Shown here: positions 1 through 8,413 of the stretch, one piece after another
How the letters are laid out: every line of letters starts with the position of its first letter
Position numbering within the stretch: the first letter of the stretch is position 1
NCBI GenBank assembly: GCA_013360495.1
Contig: JABWBM010000008.1
Coordinates: 1 to 37,246 of the forward strand
DNA: 37,246 nt
Source: Planctomycetaceae bacterium
Lineage (GTDB): Bacteria > Planctomycetota > UBA8742 > UBA2392 > JABWBM01
Direction: 5' to 3'
Translations under genes and position numbers: made by a program
Notes under the pieces: generated by a model
The model's database searches: none
What the model was told of the DNA's origin: nothing
The model's input: the letters and a program-made list of their open reading frames with translations, nothing else

Positions 1-362
1 TACACGCCCATGTGGGAGTGCGTGTCGATCAGGCCCGGCGTGAGGAAGCGACCGGCCGCGTCCACGACACGGGCATCCTCGGGTGGCTGCATGTCCCCCG
101 GTCCCAGGCTTTCGATCTTCCCGTTGCGGATGAGCATGTAGCCGCCCCGAATGACGGTGCTGTTGCCCGTCAGAATTTCCGCGCGGCGAAACAGGATCCA
201 TTCGGATACGTGCCGGGGGGCGTCGATGGGGTCTGTGACGTTGACACCGAGCCGAAAGGGTAGAAGCTGTGCGCTTCCCGAGCGTGCCAGCACCGGCAAC
301 GGCCCTGAGCAGCCTGCGACTCCCGAAATCATGAGCGCTGAGGCGACAAATCGGAGTTGCAT
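1..362 (-). CDS. Amidohydrolase-family lipoprotein, N-terminal part (runs off the window)
   Basis: Reading the minus strand from an ATG at 362 gives 120 residues with no stop, so the gene continues beyond base 1. The N-terminus is a lipoprotein signal with lipobox VAGC (Cys18), which suggests a membrane-anchored periplasmic enzyme. Residues from about 64 follow the amidohydrolase start pattern: a small beta sandwich (ILTGNSTVIRGGYMLIRNGK) leading to PGLIDTHSHMGV, whose HxH is the first metal-binding motif of the imidazolonepropionase/dihydroorotase-type hydrolases. The rest of the active site lies outside the window, so the substrate cannot be named. It is divergent from the lipoprotein gene at 449. 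No strong ribosome binding site precedes the ATG, but the signal peptide supports this start. Confidence 0.85.
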   Translation of the reverse strand, partial: MQLRFVASALMISGVAGCSGPLPVLARSGSAQLLPFRLGVNVTDPIDAPRHVSEWILFRRAEILTGNSTVIRGGYMLIRNGKIESLGPGDMQPPEDARVVDAAGRFLTPGLIDTHSHMGV

Positions 363-448
363 AGAAGTACCGGCAGGTGAAATCTTCACATGTTATCCCG
401 TCAAATCGGATTCCCGTTTCTCCGTGGAGAGACGCAGCGGAGGCAGTC

Positions 449-1186
449 ATGGACACGAAGGGTTGGGCAGGGTTTTTCGTCGCCGGGAGTCGCGCGGCGG
501 CGCGGGTGGGAGCGCTCGCCACAATCGCCTTGGTGTTGTTGGTGGGCTGCGGGGATCCGGTGGAGAAGCTGTACAGGAAGTATCACGAGCAGGTCTCCTC
601 CGTTGGCGACATCAACGACGACATGGTGCGCAAGTACGCGCGGACCATTCGCCTTCTGCGCGCCGAGGGCGTGAATTTCCAGCGGAGTCTTGCCGACGAT
701 CCCCGCGGTCAGAAGGAGGGCTTCGCGCGGATCGAGCGGGCCATCCAGAAGGGAGGGTTCAAGGACTATCCGGAGTTCGTTCGGGTGAACGCGAAGATCG
801 CCTGGGCCTGGAACCTGGCGCAGGCGCGCATCGGCATGGAGCAACAGAAGAATCTCAACAAGTGGGCCCAGGGGGCGACGGACGAAGGGATTCGCAAGAT
901 CGATGAGACGCTCGCGGACCCCGAAGTTCCGGAGAGTGCCAAGGTCGAGTTACGAAAGACGCGCGAACAGTTGATGAAACAGAAGGGTGTGATCGCCGAG
1001 AATTGGCAGAAGAACAAGCGGTGGGCCGACTGGGCCATGAACTTCACGATTCCGCTCACGAACGAAAAAGACATTGCCGTCGTGGTTCGCAACAAGGACG
1101 AACTCATGGAGGCTTTCACGGGACTCTCCAAGGCGCAGCTGGAGGCGATTCAGGAGCATTCGCTCAAGCAATTGCAGTTGGACTGA
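449..1186 (+). CDS. Hypothetical lipoprotein
   Basis: This encodes 245 residues with a signal peptide ending in lipobox LVGC followed by GDPVEKLYRKY, so it is probably a lipid-anchored periplasmic protein. An upstream in-frame ATG at 377 exists, but the ATG at 449 has a good GGAGG at 439-443 with five bases of spacing and puts the signal peptide at the N-terminus, so I prefer it. The mature part is rich in Lys, Glu and Gln and looks mostly helical and possibly coiled-coil (for example residues 150-195). I recognise no family. It converges on the S1-domain gene with a 29-base gap. Confidence 0.75.
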   Translation: MDTKGWAGFFVAGSRAAARVGALATIALVLLVGCGDPVEKLYRKYHEQVSSVGDINDDMVRKYARTIRLLRAEGVNFQRSLADDPRGQKEGFARIERAIQKGGFKDYPEFVRVNAKIAWAWNLAQARIGMEQQKNLNKWAQGATDEGIRKIDETLADPEVPESAKVELRKTREQLMKQKGVIAENWQKNKRWADWAMNFTIPLTNEKDIAVVVRNKDELMEAFTGLSKAQLEAIQEHSLKQLQLD

Positions 1187-1215
1187 GCCAGGGCTCGAAG
1201 CGCTGGATCGCCCAA

Positions 1216-1884
1216 CTAAAGTCGGAAGCGGGCGGCCCGCGGGTTGGGTCGGAAGGCGTCGGCCAGGCGCCGTTTCTGCCAGTCTACCAGCGCCCAGGCG
1301 TCGATGCGGCGGTTGGCGCCGAGGTTTTCGTCGATCTGGCCGAGCAGCACGAAGTGTTCCGCCAGCGCGGGTTTCCACAGCACGAAGATATTAAAGAAGT
1401 ACAATGTGTTTCGCTCGAAGCAAGCAGAGCGGACCGCGTAGAGGTGCCGCCGAACATCGTCGGGCGTGTAGTAGAGATCCGGGCCGGAATTCACCGAGCG
1501 CAGGATGACCGGGGAGGTTCTGTCCAGCGCGTACGGGATCAAGAGTTTTTGGATCTGGCCGCGCTCGACCAATCGCATATCGATCTCCTCGACGGGGATC
1601 ACTTCGACCGGGTCGGTGCCGTAGATGTCCGAAAGTTCGACGCGCGGGTTGTAGGGCGCGATCACGTCGGAGACGTGAAGAAACGCGTTTTTCTTGTAGC
1701 CGATGTCGACGAACACGGCCTGTATGGCGGGCTCGGTGTTCGACACCACGCCACGGTAGATATCGCCGACGTGTTTGAGTTGTGACGGGCGGTCGAGGAA
1801 GTACTCGTGCAGCAGACCGTCTTTGGTCACAGCGATGCGATATTCGTCGCCGTCGCTGACATTCATCAAAATTCTCGTAGCCAT
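1216..1884 (-). CDS. S1-domain protein resembling the N-terminus of RNase E/G, catalytic part absent
   Basis: The first 75 residues match the start of ribonuclease E/G: MATRILMNV, then VGDIYRGVV, then AVFVDIGYKKNAFLHVSDV, which is the S1 RNA-binding fold with its characteristic insertion. Rne/Rng proteins are normally more than 450 residues long and carry a DNase-I-like catalytic domain with conserved Asp residues. Here the protein stops at 222 residues, and its C-terminal part (about 100-222) shows no recognisable catalytic motif. The ATG at 1884 is preferred over a GTG at 1890 because of the family start. It lies 48 bases behind a TIGR03936 gene, a common pairing with Rng, so the pair is probably one operon. 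It may be an RNA-binding relic or a repurposed domain. Confidence 0.7.
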   Translation of the reverse strand: MATRILMNVSDGDEYRIAVTKDGLLHEYFLDRPSQLKHVGDIYRGVVSNTEPAIQAVFVDIGYKKNAFLHVSDVIAPYNPRVELSDIYGTDPVEVIPVEEIDMRLVERGQIQKLLIPYALDRTSPVILRSVNSGPDLYYTPDDVRRHLYAVRSACFERNTLYFFNIFVLWKPALAEHFVLLGQIDENLGANRRIDAWALVDWQKRRLADAFRPNPRAARFRL

Positions 1885-1932
1885 AAACACTTGTCTTTCA
1901 CTGGAGAGACGCGGGAATGCGCGGAAGCCGGA

Positions 1933-2553
1933 TCAGGAGGTCGCGAGAAGTGTGCGGGTTTTCACGATGGTCAGTTCGAGCGGATCGATGCCGAGCCATT
2001 CGAGAAATTCAAAGGGCTTGACTCCGCCTTCGTTCGTCTGAACCAGTTCGAACGAAAGTGTATTGCGCTCCATGCTGACGGCGCGAACGTACTCTTTGAG
2101 GTGAATGGTTCGCGTCCTGTCCTTGCGGCTCCGAACAATGGCTGGGTCGCTGGACTGCGCGAAGCGTTCGAGAGCTTCCGTGATCTTCCCGGCTAATTCG
2201 GGCGAAAGATCGACCGAATACGCGCACGCTTCGACACGAGCGGCGGCGTTGAGCGCCGTCACATCGCACGAAAGCAAAGCGAGCCCTTCAGGGAGCTGCG
2301 CGCCAAGGCGGTCTTTCACCGCATCGGCGGGCAGCGATTCGATCAAGTCCACATCGACGATTTCGTCCAATGATTCGACCCCGAGCGGGAGCGCAAGGGC
2401 AAACACGAGTTTTGGCCGTGGATTGAACCCTTGTGTGTGCGCGACAGCCATGCCGGCGCGACGGAGCGCCCGCTCGAAAACCTGCATCAGATCGCGATGG
2501 GAAATGAACCTGAGCCGGCCTCGCTTGGAGAACCTTAACCGGTATCGTTGCAT
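1933..2553 (-). CDS. TIGR03936 family (DUF2344) radical SAM-associated protein
   Basis: This 206-residue protein begins with RYRLRFSKRGRLRFISHRDL, followed by FERALRRAGM and AHTQGFNPRPKLVFALALPLGVES. That combination is typical of the DUF2344/TIGR03936 family. Family members are usually fused to, or encoded beside, a TIGR03960 radical SAM protein and near RNase G; the precise reaction is unknown to me. Here the RNase G-like neighbour is present downstream on the same strand. No radical SAM partner precedes it: the upstream gene is a secreted protein of unrelated type. Length is on the short side for the family. The ATG at 2553 fits the family start. Confidence 0.85.
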   Translation of the reverse strand: MQRYRLRFSKRGRLRFISHRDLMQVFERALRRAGMAVAHTQGFNPRPKLVFALALPLGVESLDEIVDVDLIESLPADAVKDRLGAQLPEGLALLSCDVTALNAAARVEACAYSVDLSPELAGKITEALERFAQSSDPAIVRSRKDRTRTIHLKEYVRAVSMERNTLSFELVQTNEGGVKPFEFLEWLGIDPLELTIVKTRTLLATS

Positions 2554-2571
2554 TCCTGTCGTCTGTCAAAG

Positions 2572-2590
2572 AACCGGCGAGCGGCCGGTT
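2572..2590. other. Short stem-loop upstream of the TIGR03936 gene
   Basis: A perfect 7-bp stem (AACCGGC and GCCGGTT) encloses a five-base loop, 19 bases upstream of the minus-strand start at 2553. There is only a weak T stretch after it on the minus strand. It could be a poor terminator for the secreted-protein gene or a leader hairpin; the function is not established. Confidence 0.3.
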
Positions 2591-2729
2591 GCACGCTTCA
2601 TCGGTGCGGAGAGCGGCTCACGCCGCCCTGACACAGATGGATCGTCCCGCGAACGGCCGCTTCAACAGAAGCAGCCATCCGCAAGACCTGTCGCTCGCGG
2701 CCGCGCCGACCATCGGCGCAGCCAAAAAA

Positions 2730-3740
2730 TCATTTCGACTTCCCGTCCTTTTCAGGATCAACGAGGTCGAGTGTCATCTTTACATTGCCGGAAAGCTGGG
2801 TCCCGCCCAGCCCCGACCCGGCGTAATCCGCTTCCAGCGTGACGCTCACGACGACGCCCTTCTTCGCGTCGACCAGCATCACGCCGCGCATCGCCGGGAC
2901 GGCGACGCTCAATCCGTTGTTCAATGTCACTTGCTTGTTCGACGGCGTTGCCACCACGTCGAACAACGCGCAATGCGCTTCGTCCTTCGTCCCGTAGACA
3001 TTTGTCAGTGTCAGGGAAAGGGCGCAATCGACACCTTCCGCCGACGCCGTGCCGAGGGAAAGCCGCGCATTCCGGTTGACGGTTCCGCCGGTTTTACATT
3101 CGACCTTCGCTATGCCCGGGAACGCCAGGCGCATGAAGATCGTGGGGTCGATCAGGCGTTGCGGAAGATCGACGCTGCTGGATGCGCTCAATGTCGCTCC
3201 GTGGGAGAGACGCGTGGCCATATTGTCCGGACCGATCTCCGCGAATGCCGCGGGCTTCTTAAGGTTGGAGGCCAGCGAGCCGGGACTTGGCAGTCCGTCC
3301 GCTTTGTCCGACCGTTTTTTCCCATCGAGCCACAGCTGATTTTCCGCGCCATCTTTATCGCTCACGCTCAGGCCCCAACGCTTGCCGTTGAGCATGCTGT
3401 CGATGTCGATGCGTGTATATTGAAGTTTGGCGGTAAACTCTTCTGCGTCCTTGGGCTTTTCAAGAGTGATGTCCATCCCGGCAGTCATGAGCGACGAGAC
3501 GTCCGACGCCGCGGATCCGTCATGCGCCGCGACATCGCCAAAAACCGAAGCCTTGTAGTGAAGCTTCATCTCGGCTTCGAGACCGCTCTTGATGATGACG
3601 GTTTTGTCTTTCCAATCCGCGGTGACGTCATCGCCGCGTTTCGAGGTGTAATACCCCTTCTCAGTCTCGGCGTTGACGGCGATTCCGTTGATGCTCAAGG
3701 GAAGGCAAACAAGAATGGTAGCCGCGAATACGCGTTTCAT
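2730..3740 (-). CDS. Hypothetical secreted protein
   Basis: From the ATG at 3740 the product is 336 residues. It begins MKRVFAATILVCLPLSING with likely signal peptidase I cleavage after AVNA (residue 24). A longer open frame starts at 3833, but the 3740 start has GAGGAAG just upstream on the minus strand and exposes the signal peptide. The mature protein looks beta-rich and soluble, with several Cys residues (for example in VECKTG, VDCALS and AHCALF) that could form disulfides after export. I recognise no domain. It is divergent from ybaB with about 200 bases between them, and lies upstream of the TIGR03936 gene on the same strand with a 176-base gap. Confidence 0.75.
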   Translation of the reverse strand: MKRVFAATILVCLPLSINGIAVNAETEKGYYTSKRGDDVTADWKDKTVIIKSGLEAEMKLHYKASVFGDVAAHDGSAASDVSSLMTAGMDITLEKPKDAEEFTAKLQYTRIDIDSMLNGKRWGLSVSDKDGAENQLWLDGKKRSDKADGLPSPGSLASNLKKPAAFAEIGPDNMATRLSHGATLSASSSVDLPQRLIDPTIFMRLAFPGIAKVECKTGGTVNRNARLSLGTASAEGVDCALSLTLTNVYGTKDEAHCALFDVVATPSNKQVTLNNGLSVAVPAMRGVMLVDAKKGVVVSVTLEADYAGSGLGGTQLSGNVKMTLDLVDPEKDGKSK

Positions 3741-3947
3741 GAACTTCCTCACGAGAAGGCAGCATGGTAGGTCAAGGGCGCGGAAAGTCAATGCTGGCTC
3801 AAAAACATCCCAAAGCTCTGTCATATATGTCATAACGGGGAGCGTCTCAAAGACTTGCGCTCACACGGCTGGATTGATAAACGGCAGCGTGCCTGAAGGT
3901 TGGGCGAAAATTATTCGGGTAGTCACAATATGTAGGGTTGGATTCCG

Positions 3948-4268
3948 ATGGCGGGCATGGGCAATCTGAGTGGCCTGATGCAGCAGGCGCAAAAGATGCA
4001 GCGCGACCTGCAGCGTCTTCAAGCCGAGCTCAAGGAGCGCATGGTGGAAGGCTCGGCCGCCGACGGCGCCATCAAAGTGATCGCGTCGGGCGACCAGCGC
4101 GTCATGTCCGTCCGCCTCGATTCGTCCGTTGTCGATCCTGACGATACTGAAACGCTTGAGGACCTTTTGATAATCGCTGTGAACAGCGCCCTCGACAAAG
4201 CGCGCCAGCTTCAAAAAGATGAAACGGAAAAAGTCACAGGCGGATTGAACATCCCGGGAATGTTTTGA
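3948..4268 (+). CDS. ybaB: YbaB/EbfC family nucleoid-associated protein
   Basis: This 106-residue protein shows the full YbaB pattern: GNLSGLMQQAQKMQRDLQRLQAEL, a central beta section (GAIKVIASGDQRVMSVRLD), LEDLLIIAVNSALDKARQ, and the terminal GGLNIPGMF. Family members form dimers that bind DNA and help organise the nucleoid. In many bacteria ybaB sits between dnaX and recR; neither is present here, so it stands alone between a divergent secreted-protein gene and a Crp/Fnr regulator. The start could also be the ATG at 3957 (MGNLSGL); 3948 is kept because an AGGG lies ten bases upstream. Confidence 0.95.
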   Translation: MAGMGNLSGLMQQAQKMQRDLQRLQAELKERMVEGSAADGAIKVIASGDQRVMSVRLDSSVVDPDDTETLEDLLIIAVNSALDKARQLQKDETEKVTGGLNIPGMF

Positions 4269-4405
4269 TGGCGCAAATTTATACGTTTCTCCGCGCCAGA
4301 TTTTTCAATAAACCACTGGAGACCCCTTATGTAACCTGATGCCCACGCCCATCACCACCAACAACAAACACAACTTTGATCGTACTTCACCGGGAATTTC
4401 ACACC

Positions 4406-5110
4406 ATGACAAGCACCAAAACAGACCGACTTCAGCATTTTGGTATCAAACTCTTCTCCGGCATCTCACCTGAATCCACGGACCTGCTCGCCGAAGGGGC
4501 GAAGCACGTGCCATTTCAGATGGGACAGACCGTTGTCGCCGCAGGCCAAAAATATCCAGGACTGATCTGTGTTCTTTCGGGCCAACTCAAGTATGCGCGC
4601 GCGAATCGCTCAGGCAAGGAACAGGTTTTCGAGATCGCCGATCAAGGGGACACGCTCGGTTATGAGGGCATCGCGTCAAATCATGCCATCGACCATGACG
4701 TTGCCGGGCGAAAAAACGGCGAATACCTGCTTGTACATTATTCGAACGTCCGCAAAGCGATGGAGCGAGATCCCGTGCTCGCGCTCAATGTTGTCAGGGA
4801 AGCCGGCGCATCGCTCACGCGCATGAGGAAGCTCGCCGATGCTCTGAGCTTGAAAGACGCCAATGAACGGTTGGCAGCGTGGCTCGTTACATGGATCGAG
4901 TCGTCACGCAAGGAAACGCCGGACGAACCTTTTCAGGCGGTGCTTCCCTTTACCCAGTCGGAAATCGCGGCGCAGGTTGGAACGGTGCGCGAAGTGATCT
5001 CGCGCGGCTTCACGCGCATGGAGCGCGAAGGCTTGCTGACCGTGTCCGGCAAGCGCATCCGCATCTTGTCTCTCGACGGCCTGCGCAAGTATTCGAGCGC
5101 AACGGCGTAG
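4406..5110 (+). CDS. Crp/Fnr family transcriptional regulator
   Basis: This 234-residue protein has the CRP layout. A cyclic-nucleotide-binding-like beta roll occupies residues 15-115 (LFSGISPESTDLL; GLICVLSGQLKYARANRSGKEQ; DTLGYEGIA). A dimerisation helix lies around 122-150, and a winged helix at 181-222 includes TQSEIAAQVGTVREVISRGF, the Crp-type recognition helix. It lacks the Fnr cluster cysteines and has a single Cys (residue 55), so oxygen sensing by an Fnr-type cluster is unlikely. A TTG at 4376 would extend it by ten residues, but the ATG at 4406 with GGGAA nine bases upstream fits better. The target genes are not evident from sequence. Confidence 0.93.
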   Translation: MTSTKTDRLQHFGIKLFSGISPESTDLLAEGAKHVPFQMGQTVVAAGQKYPGLICVLSGQLKYARANRSGKEQVFEIADQGDTLGYEGIASNHAIDHDVAGRKNGEYLLVHYSNVRKAMERDPVLALNVVREAGASLTRMRKLADALSLKDANERLAAWLVTWIESSRKETPDEPFQAVLPFTQSEIAAQVGTVREVISRGFTRMEREGLLTVSGKRIRILSLDGLRKYSSATA

Positions 5111-5277
5111 GATTTCGCCGCCATTGGTCGAGCTCCATCGAGTTGATCAAGCCCTTCCATGCCGGGCGCGTGGTGGCGTCGAGTGTGGGCACGAGCTAAA
5201 ACCTGCCTATAGGCAAGGGGTCCAACATTCCGCTTCAGCGGATCGAACGCTCGATCCTGCTGCTTCGCGGCGCGAAG

Positions 5278-5724
5278 GTGCTGCTGGACGCTGATTTGGC
5301 GGAGTTGTATGGGGTGGACGTAAAACAAGTTATTCGTTCTGTAAAACGGAACCTTGATCGATTCCCAGAAGAATTCATGTTTCAACTGACCAAAGAAGAG
5401 TTTGAAAACTTGAGGTACCAATTTGGCACCTCAAGTTCATGGGGTGGTCGCCGCTACCGGCCCTATGCGTTTACCGAACAGGGCGTCGCTATGCTCTCGT
5501 CCGTGCTGCGCAGCCCGCGAGCTGTTGCGGTCAACATCGAGATTATGCGTGCGTTTGTCCGTCTGCGCGAGATGATTGCGTCGCATAAAGAATTGGCCGC
5601 GAAACTCGCCGCCCTCGAACGCAAATACGACAAGCAATTCGCCCAAGTCTTCGAAGCGATTCGGGCGTTGATGGTCGATCACCATTCGACAAGCAAGGAC
5701 AAGGTCGGTTTTCGCCCCAATTAG
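5278..5724 (+). CDS. ORF6N domain-containing protein, start codon uncertain
   Basis: The frame encodes [40 protein letters not shown] and [22 protein letters not shown], the hallmark of the ORF6N domain, a DNA-binding-type module of phage and chromosomal accessory genes. A helical, probably coiled-coil tail follows (residues 95-130). The only usual start is GTG at 5278. Recognisable family sequence ([17 protein letters not shown]) continues in frame back to about 5227 and the frame is open to 5200, without ATG, GTG or TTG. An ATA at 5209 sits where a start would be expected, so the start may have mutated. A 27-bp palindromic repeat forms part of the coding region ([10 protein letters not shown]). 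Confidence 0.75.
   Translation: MLLDADLAELYGVDVKQVIRSVKRNLDRFPEEFMFQLTKEEFENLRYQFGTSSSWGGRRYRPYAFTEQGVAMLSSVLRSPRAVAVNIEIMRAFVRLREMIASHKELAAKLAALERKYDKQFAQVFEAIRALMVDHHSTSKDKVGFRPN
5409..5435. repeat. Palindromic repeat copy 1, inside the ORF6N coding region
   Basis: The arms CTTGAGGT and ACCTCAAG surround CCAATTTGG. The inverted symmetry extends to 5407-5437 with one mismatched pair. Read in frame it encodes the LRYQFGTS section of the ORF6N domain. Two further copies lie at 5732 and 5777. Confidence 0.8.
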
Positions 5725-5731
5725 CGGTAAT

Positions 5732-5758
5732 CTTGAGGTCGAAAATTGCGACCTCAAA
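5732..5758. repeat. Palindromic repeat copy 2, downstream of the ORF6N gene
   Basis: This 27-bp element has perfect 9-bp arms (TTGAGGTCG at 5733-5741 and CGACCTCAA at 5749-5757) and the same length and layout as copy 1. It starts eight bases after the ORF6N stop. It has no T-run, so it is not a classical terminator. Confidence 0.75.
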
Positions 5759-5776
5759 AACGATGATGGAATTAAA

Positions 5777-5803
5777 CTTGAGGTGCCAAATTGGGATCTC
5801 AAA
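5777..5803. repeat. Palindromic repeat copy 3, downstream of the ORF6N gene
   Basis: A third 27-bp copy with outer arms TTGAGGT and ATCTCAA and centre GCCAAATTGG. Its reverse complement matches copy 1 at 24 of 27 positions by eye. On the minus strand it would read LRSQFGTS, the same peptide motif found in the ORF6N domain. Confidence 0.75.
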
Positions 5804-5847
5804 GATAATGGAATGACCGGAGATATGCTTATACGGGAGTGAGGCTC

Positions 5848-6663
5848 ATGAACCTTGTATCTCAAATACTGTTTTTGGTGTTCGTTGTCATTCTCGTGGC
5901 TTGCGGCGACGCAGCATCTGTAACGGATCACCATTTGGTAGATAGCGCAAGCCATTTGAATGACGAGCCGATCGAGAAAAATGAGAAACCCGCGACCGTT
6001 GTAGAAACCATCAAGCTCGAGGGCATGACGACCCCTGTCGCCTCTGCTGACGGAAAGGTCCAGACAATACACTACGGATTGACAATCGATTTCGAATCGC
6101 CGCAGAAACCTCCGGCGCTTTGGAAAACAGGGGGCGGTTCGAACGTCCTTCGGGCTTTCGCCGACGACGTCATGAAAAAATTTCAATTTGAGCAAATACA
6201 AGATGCCGACTTCGAAGCCCGTTATTGTGCCGACCTGAAAGATTTTCTGAATTTGCATATCGTCACCAAGGCATTGCGTGTGGAAATGACAGAACTTCGT
6301 GTCGAACCGCGGGAGGAGCATGGTCGATTCGATCCTGTGGTGGATGCATGGCTAAAACTCGAAAATCTTGTAACGCCTGTGCCTGCTTCGGGCGGCAAAG
6401 TATCTACGGTGCGATACGGCCTTCTAATTCGATTCGAAGGAAATGTAACAGAGCAAGCCGAAACCATGGCGCGCTGGGAACAGAGCCGCAACCACGACGT
6501 TCTGCGCTCTTTCGCCGATGACGTGATGAAAAAATATGATATGGATCGTGTACGCGACGAAAGCTTCAAACGAGTCTATGCCGAAGAACTTCGCAAGACG
6601 ATCAACCTCCAAATCACTGACAAAGTCGATAGGATCGTCGTCACTGAACTTCGTTATGATTGA
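5848..6663 (+). CDS. Lipoprotein with two tandem FliL-like repeats
   Basis: The product is 271 residues from the ATG at 5848, preceded by GGGAG at 5835-5839 and GAGG at 5841-5844; a GTG at 5839 is less likely. The signal peptide ends in lipobox ILVAC (Cys19). Residues 55-153 and 167-271 are two copies of one domain. Each runs: KLE then TPV, a glycine-containing turn, a beta strand (HYGLTIDF or RYGLLIRF), VLR(A/S)FADDVMKK, a helix with (D/E)LRK-type residues, and a final strand ending MTELRVE or VTELRYD. The strand, membrane-proximal helices, helix, strand order resembles the periplasmic domain of FliL, but I see no flagellar genes nearby. The function is unknown. Confidence 0.75.
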   Translation: MNLVSQILFLVFVVILVACGDAASVTDHHLVDSASHLNDEPIEKNEKPATVVETIKLEGMTTPVASADGKVQTIHYGLTIDFESPQKPPALWKTGGGSNVLRAFADDVMKKFQFEQIQDADFEARYCADLKDFLNLHIVTKALRVEMTELRVEPREEHGRFDPVVDAWLKLENLVTPVPASGGKVSTVRYGLLIRFEGNVTEQAETMARWEQSRNHDVLRSFADDVMKKYDMDRVRDESFKRVYAEELRKTINLQITDKVDRIVVTELRYD

Positions 6664-6715
6664 AGACCGCGCTCTTGCCTTGCAAGACCCTACGCGGTTG
6701 AAGAAAGACAAGATA

Positions 6716-8413
6716 ATGTCTGCCAAGAACAACCCCTGGACGCTCGAACGCAAGACGCCCATCGCCGCGCCGCGGGGAACGGTCAAGTCCTGCAAGACGT
6801 GGCAGGCGGAGGCCGCGCTACGCTGCCTGATGAATAACCTCGACGCCGAAGTGGCCGAAGACCCATCACACCTCGTGGTCTATGGCGGCACAGGTCAAGC
6901 TGCCCGCAACTGGGAGTGCTTCGACGCCATCGTGCGCGAACTCAAGCGTCTCGAAGCTGATGAGACTTTGCTTGTGCAGTCCGGCAAACCCGTCGCCGTC
7001 TTTCGCACGCACGAAGACGCGCCGCGCGTGCTGATCGCCAACTCCAACCTCGTCGGCAAGTGGGCCACGTGGGAGCACTTCAATAACCTCAAGGAACGCG
7101 GCCTGATGATGTTCGGCCAGATGACGGCCGGTTCGTGGATCTACATCGGGACACAGGGGATTTTGCAAGGTACTTACGAAACATTGGTGGCGGCAGGCCG
7201 CAAGCATTACAGTAGCCCGAGCCTCGCGGGCAAGCTCTTCGTCAGTGGTGGCCTCGGCGGCATGGGCGGAGCGCAACCATTAGCCATGTCCATGGCGGGT
7301 GGCACGTCGCTCTTTGCCGATGTCGATCAAAAGCGCATCGACTTTCGCCTGCGCACCAAGTATCTGGACGAAAGCATCAGCGACCTCGACAAGGCCATCG
7401 ACACCGCGCTGAAATATCGCGAGGGGAAAATCGCCAAGTCCATCGGCTGGTGCGGCAACGCCGTGACCTTGCTCAAGCGCTTGATTGAACGTAAAGCCCT
7501 GCCCGATTTGCTCTCCGATCAAACCTCGGCCCATGACCCGCTCAACGGCTATGTACCCGATACCGTGAACCTCGAACAAGCGCTCAAGTTGCGCAAGGAC
7601 GATCCCAAACGCTATGAGAAAGAAAGTTTCGAGACCATGGCCCGGCATGTGCGCGCCATGCTCGAACTGCAAAAGCGCGGCGCCAATACTTTCGACTACG
7701 GCAATAATCTGCGTGGCTTCGCCAAGGAAGCGGGCGTGAGAGAAGCCTTCGATTTCCCGGGTTTTGTTCCGGCCTACATCCGGCCGCAGTTTTGCGAGGG
7801 ACGTGGCCCCTTCCGTTGGGTGGCGCTCTCGGGCGATCCAAAGGATATCTACGCCACCGACGAAGCGTTGCTGGGCTTGTTCCCCAAGGACGATGCCCTT
7901 GCCAATTGGCTCAAGAAAGCCCGTGAGCGTGTGAAGTTTCAGGGCTTGCCCGCGCGTATCTGTTGGCTCGGCTATGGCGAGCGCGACAAAGCAGGATTGC
8001 TTTTCAACGATCTCGTAAAAACCGGCGTGGTCAGCGCGCCCATCGCCATTGGCCGCGATCACCTCGACTCCGGCTCCGTCGCCTCGCCCAATCGTGAAAC
8101 CGAGAGCATGAAGGACGGCACCGACGCCGTGGCCGACTGGCCGATCTTGAATGCGCTCGTCAACACAGCCGCGGGCGCCTCGTGGGTCAGCTTCCACCAC
8201 GGCGGCGGTGTCGGCATCGGCTATTCGCTGCACGCGGGACAGGTGATCGTCGCGGACGGGACCGAAGCAGCCGCAAGACGCTTGAAACGCGTGCTTACCA
8301 CCGACCCCGGCATGGGCATCGCGCGCCATGTGGACGCCGGCTACGACGAAGCCAAGACGCATAACGAGCGCATGGGTGAAAATGCGGTTCGCATCCCGAT
8401 GTTTGATGCGTAA
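6716..8413 (+). CDS. hutU: Urocanate hydratase
   Basis: This 565-residue protein matches HutU over its whole length, and the family is about 555 residues. It catalyses the second step of histidine breakdown, urocanate plus water to imidazolonepropionate, in the cytoplasm, using a tightly bound NAD+. The NAD-binding glycine segment [13 protein letters not shown] is at 178-190. The catalytic Cys is in [17 protein letters not shown] (Cys416, corresponding to Cys410 of the Pseudomonas enzyme), followed by [18 protein letters not shown]. The ATG at 6716 has only a weak AAGAAAG upstream. No hutH, hutI or hutG is in the window, so it stands apart from the pathway. It is followed after 35 bases by the ferredoxin/NrfD fusion on the same strand. 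Confidence 0.96.
   Translation: MSAKNNPWTLERKTPIAAPRGTVKSCKTWQAEAALRCLMNNLDAEVAEDPSHLVVYGGTGQAARNWECFDAIVRELKRLEADETLLVQSGKPVAVFRTHEDAPRVLIANSNLVGKWATWEHFNNLKERGLMMFGQMTAGSWIYIGTQGILQGTYETLVAAGRKHYSSPSLAGKLFVSGGLGGMGGAQPLAMSMAGGTSLFADVDQKRIDFRLRTKYLDESISDLDKAIDTALKYREGKIAKSIGWCGNAVTLLKRLIERKALPDLLSDQTSAHDPLNGYVPDTVNLEQALKLRKDDPKRYEKESFETMARHVRAMLELQKRGANTFDYGNNLRGFAKEAGVREAFDFPGFVPAYIRPQFCEGRGPFRWVALSGDPKDIYATDEALLGLFPKDDALANWLKKARERVKFQGLPARICWLGYGERDKAGLLFNDLVKTGVVSAPIAIGRDHLDSGSVASPNRETESMKDGTDAVADWPILNALVNTAAGASWVSFHHGGGVGIGYSLHAGQVIVADGTEAAARRLKRVLTTDPGMGIARHVDAGYDEAKTHNERMGENAVRIPMFDA

Noticed and set aside
2589-3770. A 393-codon plus-strand open frame
   Set aside because: It is antisense to the secreted-protein gene, which has a signal peptide and ribosome binding site. 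Its own product is rich in Arg, His and Asp with no domain pattern.
5010-5192. Minus-strand stretch reading TLDATTRPAWKGLINSMELDQW after the Crp/Fnr gene
   Set aside because: It looks superficially protein-like but runs into the antisense of the regulator gene, and I know no family for it.
5407-5803. Possible CRISPR array from the three palindromic repeats
   Set aside because: Only three units, uneven spacing (about 300 and 18 bases between copies), one copy is coding, and no cas genes are present.
5437-6321. A minus-strand open frame containing two LRSQF(G/S)TS motifs like ORF6N proteins
   Set aside because: The motifs come from the palindromic repeats at 5732 and 5777. The rest is antisense to the ORF6N gene and the FliL-like lipoprotein.
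7280-8362. A 360-codon minus-strand open frame
   Set aside because: It lies entirely opposite hutU, which is unambiguous. It is a shadow caused by GC-rich codon positions.
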